NCBI GenBank assembly: GCA_039090855.1
Contig: CM077006.1
Location: 50,849,336 to 50,913,335, forward strand
From: Macrothele yani
Lineage: Eukaryota > Arthropoda > Arachnida > Araneae > Macrothelidae
DNA: 64,000 nt
Direction: 5' to 3'
The notes beneath the pieces are model-generated. The model saw only the letters and a list, made by a program, of their open reading frames with translations. It had not been told where the DNA came from and ran no database searches. Shown piece by piece: positions 57,001-64,000 of the stretch. The position numbers and the translations under genes were made by a program. Every line of letters starts with the position of its first letter. Position 1 is the stretch's first letter.

Positions 57001-57724
57001 ACATACATATATTTCGTATAGGATATAAGTATTTTACAAGCATTTGTGCCCAGAAATAGGGACCCCAAAAAGTTAATCTGGCGCTGTCTAAACACTTAAA
57101 TAACTAAGTACGAATGTATCAACATATTACTCTTGGGATCAAAAACATGCAACCCTTATTATTCTGTGTCCATAATAAAGTTTAAAATCACTTCCTAAAT
57201 ATACATATTTTACTTTGAACTTATTTGATACATTGGCAAAAACATGTTATATGTTACTATAACAACACAAGTAATCTATTCTTTCCATTACAAACATAAA
57301 TTTCATTTTTCAAAAATCTTTTCAATGCTTTGACTTCCCGCTGTGAGATGCATTAGATTATAAAATTAGCCAAATTTAAATTTTCTAGTTCAAAATTTTT
57401 ATTTTACGAGTAGTTTAAAATAAGGTTAACAAAAGGTTTCCACGTACCTTAGAGTTGAAATTTTTCACGCTTTATTGCTGTAATCCATTTCCTGAGAACC
57501 TCCCCATTAGTAGGGAATTTGAATACTTTTAATATTCCTTTATGAAAATAAATTTAGTTGACAATTTGACAACAACAACCACGCACATCCGTAGTCACGC
57601 TTACACAGAGTGAGCAAGCTCATGCATGCTCGACCACCCATCACGGACATCAGCCTACTCTCCCCTACGTTACGCAGCTTCCGGTGTTCGGTGCGCGGGC
57701 CTGCTAAGCTATTAGGGGGTGATG
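54077..57724. mobile_element. 3648 bp non-autonomous DNA transposon with 7 bp target duplication
   Basis: Terminal repeats of 36 bp, CATCACCCCCTAATAGCTTA at the left and its complement at the right, match at 35 of 36 positions. The flanking GTAAGGG at 54070-54076 and 57725-57731 is an exact 7 bp duplication of SINE sequence. About 110-170 bp at each end is GC-rich, while the interior is strongly AT-rich. No open frame (for example 54949-55131, 55775-56065) resembles a transposase. Superfamily uncertain; Dada-type elements make 6-7 bp duplications in small RNA genes and are one candidate. Confidence 0.88.
56585..56624. repeat. perfect 15 bp hairpin
   Basis: TACTACCTGGGCAAG at 56585-56599 and its exact complement at 56610-56624, 10 nt loop, inside the 3.65 kb element. 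Confidence 0.9.
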
Positions 57725-57890
57725 GTAAGGGGTCCGGGTTCGAATCCCGGTCAGGCATTGATGTTGTGTTTGTCTTACGGCACTGGCTCTCCCCCTTCCC
57801 TGGAACCAGTGACCCTAAATTAGGGACGGGCGACTGCTTATAGCCCATTGAGTTGCTCACGGCGGTCGTTAAATCTCCAATCAAAAAAAA

Positions 57891-58600
57891 AAAAAAAATC
57901 TACCTCAATGAGAAGCCATACTTACCGCATTCCATTACAACCAAGCTGCTTTACCGACACCATATCACTCATTTTATCAATCCGACACCGATACCTTCAG
58001 TTCCAGCTGATGCACTTGGATTGACGCTCTTCACTCATTTGCTTCACCTAAAGCACGAGATGTGCACTGGCTTCATCAGCATCAACGTCTAATCACCCCA
58101 CGAACTTTACATCGATTTGGCCACCTAAATTTTCCAAACTGTGTTTTCTGTAACACCGTTGGTGATGTGCATCATTCATATTCCTCCTGTCCAATCCTAT
58201 AACCGTTATTTTCATTGATGTTTCACCTTCTGGAAAAAGTGTGTATACATCGCAACACACGATGTTTCACTATCATTTTCTACAAAGCCATCATCCTTCA
58301 TCTTCTTCTCATAATCAAGTATGTAAATTTTTAGTTCTGCAAGCTAAGTTCGCCATTTATATTTTCCATATAAAAAGTCCCAGCCAGCGAAATCTTCGTT
58401 CATACACTTTTGCTCGAAAATTCATATGTGCTGTTTTGAAAACGGAATACAATTATGCCGTCAATGAACACGCCACTCAAAATTTTTTCTCACAAATGGG
58501 CACTATGTGCCACATGGTTCGAAATACGAAACGAAGCTGTTTTACTACTATAGAACTCTTCACGTACTACCCTCTGATTTCCGCTTTCTTCTTAATATAC
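57891..58600 (+). pseudogene. LINE C-terminus with CCHC zinc knuckle
   Basis: NEKPYLPHSITTKLLYRHHI and THFINPTPIPSVPADALG lead to LHRFGHLNFPNCVFC...; the knuckle C-x2-C-x7-H-x4-C is encoded at 58140-58190 (CVFCNTVGDVHHSYSSC). Such a knuckle after the polymerase or RNase H region is typical of Jockey, I and R1-type LINEs. Frameshifts occur. Its upstream part is at 53886-54017. Confidence 0.6.
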
Positions 58601-58878
58601 TTATATTAAGGACAATATTTACTATTATGACATCATTAGAGAATATTGTTGTCATTTTCTAGAGTCTTGAAGACTCCTTATCAGTGAGAATAGTCTCGCT
58701 TTTTGTACATATGTCCTTTTTGTAATGTTTGTATATAATTTTGTTTAATTTGTATATAAATAAATTCTGAACTACGAAAGTCCATCTGCGCGTGCGCAAG
58801 CTAAAATCTGACCTTTAAGATAGAAAGAAAAGCTGAATCGCAAATGTGATAAATACACAATTGACGTGGACCAGGAAA
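58601..58878. other. spacer
   Basis: AT-rich, no feature recognised; could be the LINE 3' untranslated region. Confidence 0.35.
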
Positions 58879-59137
58879 CATCAAATAGAAGTCATCGCTC
58901 TTTCCACGTTTATAAGTGAGTCATGGAAAAATTCTCATCGGTCGCCACCGGGAATCGAATCCAGAGTCTTCCAGTTACACGCCGGATATGCTTCCACTGC
59001 ACCACAGCGGCCTCAAAAGTGGAAGCATGTCTGGCGCGTAACTGGAAGACCCTAGGTTCAATTCCCGGTGGCGACCGATGAGAATTTTTCCATGACTCAC
59101 TTATAAACGTGGAAAGAGCGATGACTTCTATTTGATG
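58879..59137. repeat. tRNA-like head-to-head foldback (family F)
   Basis: Two 120 bp arms, 58879-58998 and 59018-59137, with a 19 nt loop and only a few mismatches. Each arm carries CATCAAATAGAAGTCATCGC and a tRNA-like 3' half (GGTTCAATTCCCGGTGGCGA in the right arm). The A-box-like TGGTGCAGTGGAAGCAT of the left arm reads leftward through the loop. Different sequence from family B but the same architecture. Confidence 0.88.
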
Positions 59138-59448
59138 CAAATGTGATAGTGAGGAGGATTGGTAACTTTTGATTTACGTCGTAGGATATAAATCTACAGG
59201 TTACACCCTCTTATACATCATTTTAAAGCTCTCGTCAATAGCAGATAGGTATCCCCTGGAGTTTGCGAGGAAGCAAAATTTCGCTACGACGCACGCACCG
59301 TTTTCATAGCATCAAAAATTTATTTTTGTAATGGCTTTTATCGCATTTAGCATTAGGTTCTTGTAATCTAAGCAAGTTGTAATGAGATATTGATACTTTT
59401 ATGTAAAACTAGATGAAATAGTTTTCGGCGATAGTTTAGTAAAATATA
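59138..59448. other. unassigned spacer
   Basis: No gene recognised. Confidence 0.4.
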
Positions 59449-59456
59449 TTGCTGAG

Positions 59457-60428
59457 CAGAGGCGCCGACTTCTCCAAATTATTAGGGGAGGGGGGTAGCA
59501 GGGGGGATCCTGGATCCGCCCCTGGAAAATCTGGGAAAATCCTGATTTTCGGAAGTAACCGGGGACCTTTCTGCTATTTTTCCTCAAAATGAAAAAGTGT
59601 TCTTAATATGCCTATAAATTCTTTCAATTTATTTAGAAAAGTAATATACTTTTAAGTAATACTTTCTTTCACGAAAAATTATTTGAATTTGTTATTAAAA
59701 CCTAACAAATCGAAGCTTTTCCTTGGTACTCAGGGAAGGCGCCCAACCCCTCTGGATCCGCCACAAGGGGGGCAAGCATGAAGAGATCAGACGTGGGAGG
59801 GGCATATGTCTCTTCCATTGTCAGGAGGAAAATAGGGGGGAGATAAACTACGAGATTCGAGGTTTGTTTTAAAACGCAATTGTAGTTGCTCCTCAGCAAA
59901 TGAACAAGGAAATAAAAATATTCTTTCGCTGAATATTAATATTAAAAAAAAAATTCAGCCCGTGATTTTATAAAAATATCCAGAGAGATTTTATTTCCAA
60001 AGTTTAGTAAAAAATATGAGAAATTAGCTGAGTTACTCAAACAAAGAACAGGAACCGCAAAAAGTAAATAGTTAAATAAAGGCGCTAGATTATACATTCC
60101 TGCATTTTATTTATGATGAAATTGTTTTAATCATTTAACACGTATCACGAGAACATGTTAAACACTATTAATACGGGCCTGGCAATTCAGTTTCTTATCA
60201 AATGAGCAATGCTAGAATAGGAAAAATGTTTTTATTTATATTCTTATTTATTAATATTTTGGAAATAAATCGCTTTGGCCTCATAAGATGGAGCTTGGTC
60301 CAGCTTATGATGCTAAAGCGATTATTTAATTAAATGAAACCAAAAATATTGGATGGGCACTGCCCCCCCCCCAAATTATTGGAGGGGCAAGAGTAACCTT
60401 GCCCCCCTCCCTATAGTCGGTGCCTATG
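59457..60428. mobile_element. hAT-like non-autonomous element, 972 bp
   Basis: Ends CAGAGGCGCCGACT and AGTCGGTGCCTATG, flanked by TTGCTGAG (59449-59456) and TTGTTGAG (60429-60436), an 8 bp duplication with one mismatch. Sub-terminal CCAAATTATT.GGGAGG words occur at both ends. No transposase. GGATCC-rich parts near 59505 and 59750 may be fragments of another hAT end. Confidence 0.8.
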
Positions 60429-60436
60429 TTGTTGAG

Positions 60437-61742
60437 TAACAATAAAATGAACTATTGTTGCATCACTTCATGGGACAGCATTCAGGAATGAGATTTCAAC
60501 AATGGCTTTGACAATGACGCACCGCTACCCATTTTCGTTACATCGAAATTTTTTACTTGGGATTTACTTTACTGCTGTCGGGAAAGATGCATAGCATCAA
60601 AATCTCCAAATCAAACAAAAGGCACAGAAATTCATTATTTTATGTCATTTAGATTCCGCGATTAATGATAGCAAGCTCCTCTCAGTTTTCAAATTCTGTC
60701 ATTTCGACGTCATTAAAAAAAACAAAAAAAACTCACGTCGGACTTATAGATGCGTTAAATGGTGTCTCGAAACAGTCAGACAAAATGATACTATAAGTAG
60801 TTTTACTTTTAATTCGCAACATGTATTCATATGAATTGCTATAAGAAAAGGAAAGAAACTGGTAGCATTTCCTAACCGTGGAATGCTGACCATCGAATTT
60901 CAGCTAAATAGAACAATTTGAATGAGTCATTTAAAGCTATGAGAAATTTGGATTGTTTCTGCTTCGTAAGTGGCAATTATGCGTTTGTTTACGAGTATTT
61001 AGAAGGAATGTTTCAGGATTTCCTTATCTGAACGCGTGTCCTACAAAACGATTTCACGTTAAATTAACCCAGTTTTTACTATCACTACTCTCATGAAGTG
61101 CTGTTGTTAGCACACTTGTTTGTGTTCCAAACAACTTTTTTTTTCGGTTTTCTTTTCACGATGAAGCATCTCAAGGAGTGTCAGCTGACAAGTGTGATTG
61201 TAGCCATAGCTACATATTCCTGCCTCTCCTGTATCGGTGTGAGTGAAATAATTAAAACAGCGATACCAGTAAGAAAATAGGATGCACCAGATGAGCATTT
61301 TAATTCTTATCAGTAGTAGCTTGACAACATTTTCTAAACAATGAACGTGAGTAGATTATGTAAGCTTTCGCCCTGACCGGTTTTAGGCGGGCCGGTAAGG
61401 TTGAAAGGTCTGTGCCTTTTTGTAAAAGAATAAAAATAAAAAAATTAAGGGAAAATATTTGTGTTCACGTGCACGATGAAGGATTGGTGGAATTCGACAC
61501 CGTACTCGCAACTAGGGTTTTGCTTTTAGATGCTTTTTAGAAATATTATACACCGAGTGTGATTACTGAATTATGACCACCCCTATGAAAAGTGGATGCG
61601 GCCCGCTGACCTCGTGATTTCCGACAGGGCGCGAATAATCTACCGACGTAGCATACAGAAGGAGTGAATGGAGCAAGGAGTGGTAAGATTCGGAGTGTGA
61701 TGGGTAAACGGAAAGGTTTATGGGACTTTGAGAAATGACAGT
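60437..61742. other. unassigned stretch
   Basis: No supported gene. Open frames at 61098-61280 and 61546-61802 have no recognised motif. Confidence 0.4.
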
Positions 61743-61895
61743 GTGACGTGCCTCCACCGCAGGAGGCACACGAGATAAAGGCAGATAGCAATGAGAGCAC
61801 ATGTCCGCGTAGCTCAGTTGGGAGAGCGACTTACTCCGGAGTGATGGGACCCCAGTTCGATGTCCAGCTCGGACAAAGCTTGTACATTATATTGG
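61743..61895 (+). mobile_element. SINE family C, copy 2
   Basis: GTGACGTGCCTCCACCGCAG, GCGTAGCTCAGTTGGGAGAG (perfect A-box-like) and CCCAGTTCGATGTCC (B-box-like), ending GCTTGTACATTATA. Confidence 0.8.
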
Positions 61896-62130
61896 CGCCC
61901 GAACTTCCACGATGACCAGGATGTTCTTTCCACACGGCGAGACAGGAAAAATGAGAATCCCTTCTTCAGTGCTTTGAAAAAAATAAATCAGTGGGATGTT
62001 ACGTTCTACACACCAAATTGTCTAGGAGTTCTCAAATGTTCTCAAGTTCTTCATGGGATGACTACCTATAGCGACACAGGGCCCAGGTTGACCCGTGGGC
62101 CATGCCCCCGGTCCTCTTTCATGAGAGGGG

Positions 62131-62290
62131 GGAGATGTGACGTGTCTGGACCGCAGGACGCACATGAGATAAAGGCCGATAACAGTGAGAGCACATGTCC
62201 GCGTAGCTCAGTTGGGAGAGCGCCTTGCTCCGGAGTGAGGGGGACCCGACTCTGATGCCCGGCGCAGACAAAACTTGTACGTTATAACAG
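62131..62290 (+). mobile_element. SINE family C, copy 3
   Basis: Same layout as the copy at 61743, with GTGACGTGTCTGGACCGCAG, GCGTAGCTCAGTTGGGAGAG and CGGCGCAGACAAAACTTGTA. Same orientation and about 390 bp from copy 2. Confidence 0.8.
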
Positions 62291-62397
62291 ATTGTGGGGG
62301 ATTGGCAGGGACGTTGCTAGGCTTCTAAGTCAGGGTGGGCGGGTGTTATTTTTGATGGCGCAAGTTTGAGAGCAATTTCATTTACAAAAACGCTTAA

Positions 62398-62637
62398 CCC
62401 TCCTAGTGGCAAGCACGCATATACACGTTCGGAGATTTCTGTGCTGAAAGCGACGACGACGCAATAATACGTTCATCGAAAACCTGTTCAGAAGCGGCAA
62501 GAACGCATATATACGCATCTTAATGACAACGAATACTACAGGAGGACAGGACGGTTTTACGCTTTTAGGGGAGTCTCCTGTTATACATGTGACAAAATTT
62601 CGCATTGCCTCTTCAAAAACTTCTGCCACCTGGAGGG
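62398..62637. mobile_element. piggyBac-type MITE, 240 bp
   Basis: CCCTCCTAGTGGCA at the left and GCCACCTGGAGGG at the right, flanked by TTAA (62394-62397, 62638-62641). CCCT-type ends with TTAA duplication are diagnostic of piggyBac. CGCATATACACG and CGCATATATACGCA recur inside. No transposase. Confidence 0.85.
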
Positions 62638-62641
62638 TTAA

Positions 62642-63084
62642 AGCAAATTTTTTTTATTATTTTCACTACTGGCTGCAAAAGAATTTTTGCAATCCCCACC
62701 ACTTCCTCTGAAGATACACGCACACACACGGATCTGACTATTCAATAGTTACGTCATTAGTGTAAGATACAAGTGTTGGTAGAATGTTTTTTTTAACTTT
62801 TTTTCTTGCAGTGGATGTATTGTCTGAATTGATTTCAAAAATTTTCATTTTTGCTTACGATAATAGCACTGTACTTGAACAATATTTTTAAAGGAAAATG
62901 CCCTTTCTGTTTATTTAAATCAAATTTTAACGTCGTGACACGCAGACGCAACATATAACTCCTCCCCAACTCTCTTCCTTCAAGCCAGCGACCTTACTTT
63001 GCATTCCTTTCCTCCAAAGCAGTCGTCAGCCACGTCCTGCTGCCTCACGCCCCGAGAAAGGTTTAGGAGCGCTAGTATAGCTTT
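62642..63084. other. unassigned spacer
   Basis: No gene or repeat recognised. Confidence 0.4.
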
Positions 63085-63302
63085 TTCTTTCTTTGAGGTT
63101 TTAACGACCACTGTGAGCAACTCCTGGATGGGATATAAGCAGTCTCGCGTTCCTAATTTAGGACCACAGGTTCCAGGGAAAGGAGAGAGCCTGTTTCTCA
63201 TGGCAAGCATAACATCCATGCCACACCGGGATTCGAACCAGACCCATCTCGCAAGAAAAGTCAAGAACCATCGCTTAGACCACTTCGCCATCGGGGAGGC
63301 AT
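63085..63302 (-). mobile_element. SINE family A, diverged copy
   Basis: GAGGTTTTAACGACCACTGT, CTAATTTAGGACCACAGGTT, ACATCCATGCCACACCGGGA and TTAGACCACTTCGCCATCGG. AGTATAG (about 63073) and GGTATAGA (about 63302) could be a weak target duplication. Confidence 0.8.
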
Positions 63303-64000
63303 GGTATAGAACAGTCCACTTTTCGTGTTGGGATATCCTACTTAATAGCATAAGCAAACAGCAGAGCAATTAGCAATAACCTCCCTCAATGAATTCCTAT
63401 CCACCTCGTCCATTCGCCCCTGGCCATACTAAAATGAAAAGGGTTTAAATTAGGGTTTTGAAAGGGTAGAGAACAACTGAATTTTCATGGATCTATGGAT
63501 GCTATTTTGATAAGCTTTCTACGCAGACGTAAACAAAGAGCATAGTATGGCAAATGCGTAGGGCTACATGACGAGAAACACGACACAAAGTCCAGATTGT
63601 ATTTTAAAATAAAAAAATCTGAAAAATGACACATCGCGAATTGGGTGGGCGCAGGGTGGGCAGTGATGTATTCAGGCATCTTTTCAGAGGTGATTAGCCC
63701 CCTCCCCCCCCCGAAAATCCATAAATGCCCCCGTAGGTTTTGGGTGATCTCCCCTTATATTTAATCTAATTGTTTTCGTTTATAGCTGAATATTTGGTGA
63801 TATTAATTAAAAAAACTTAAGAAAATGAGGGAAGATATTATAATAATGAAAAAAAAAAAAAAACGCAGCCGCATGGACATCAAAATATCTGTTATCCTTC
63901 AATAAAACATTAAACAGTCCTGGCTAAAGGAACATTTTTCAAGCACTGACAACTCAGACTACATCCGCAATAAAAACCTTAATTCCACAGAGTACCGATG
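63303..64000. other. unassigned stretch to the window end
   Basis: C-run near 63702 and A-run near 63848. No gene recognised. Confidence 0.4.

Larger units (their letters stand above)
54018..57890 (+). mobile_element. SINE family A, split by a 3.65 kb transposon
   Basis: The head GCCGCCCCGGTGGCGCAGTG to CATTCGTCCGTAAGGG (54018-54076) continues at 57725 with GTAAGGGGTCCGGGTTCGAA through the body to an A-run at 57890. The SINE target duplication is AATCTGCCTC (about 54007) and AATCTACCTC (about 57896), one mismatch. The break lies just before the T-arm part of the tRNA-like head. Confidence 0.92.

Noticed and set aside
59500..59765. A further hAT insertion with GGATCC-rich ends inside the 59.5 kb element
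   Set aside because: TCCTGGATCCGCCCCTG looks like one hAT end, but no proper partner end or 8 bp duplication was found.
62185..62270. Candidate functional tRNA gene with a perfect TAGCTCAGTTGG A box
   Set aside because: The T-arm region is poor (GACTCTGATGCC) and the unit is part of SINE family C with three copies.

Overview
The window looks like intergenic DNA from an animal genome, most likely an arthropod; I cannot name the species. The DNA is AT-rich. I recognise no host protein-coding gene. Every protein-like stretch I can identify belongs to a transposable element, and most are broken by stops or frameshifts. Many long open frames are artefacts of tandem repeats whose period is a multiple of three (69 and 72 bp).

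Layout. 0-0.65 kb: end of a Tc1-like element. 1.1-3.2 kb: two low-complexity arrays in opposite orientation. 3.5-5.4 kb: two tRNA-like SINE heads flanking a tandem array of 145 bp. 6.1-11.1 kb: an old ~145 bp satellite broken by a maT-like mariner, a foldback, a solo LTR and a hAT element with a heat-shock-type promoter. 12-14.5 kb: a perfect palindrome, a 30 bp minisatellite, a small tRNA-like foldback and a mariner-like pseudogene. 14.9-18.2 kb: solo LTR, SINE, and a hAT-like element filled with TGACGTCA repeats. 18.4-21.6 kb: nearly complete RTE-type LINE on the minus strand. 21.8-30.8 kb: Tc1-like element, RTE tails, nested SINE and TTAA foldback, minisatellites and a deleted mariner. 30.8-39.1 kb: two Tc1-like elements, a hAT with a transposase remnant, and a 72 bp satellite. 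39.5-44.9 kb: SINEs, a second TTAA foldback, and a second RTE copy. 46.6-48.5 kb: a mariner whose coding sequence has been amplified into a 69 bp satellite. 48.9-53.9 kb: 146 bp repeats carrying a nuclear-receptor-like DR1 site in both orientations, tRNA-like foldbacks and a third TTAA foldback. 53.9-58.6 kb: a LINE interrupted by a SINE, itself interrupted by a 3.65 kb transposon. 58.9-64 kb: tRNA-headed foldback, hAT element, SINEs and a piggyBac-type MITE.

Four patterns stand out: repeated capture of tRNA-like pol III modules in long inverted repeats; satellites born from or inside transposons; arrays that multiply sequences resembling transcription-factor sites (CRE, DR1); and a hAT element with two perfect heat-shock elements upstream of a TATA box. 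None of the activity claims can be tested from sequence alone.
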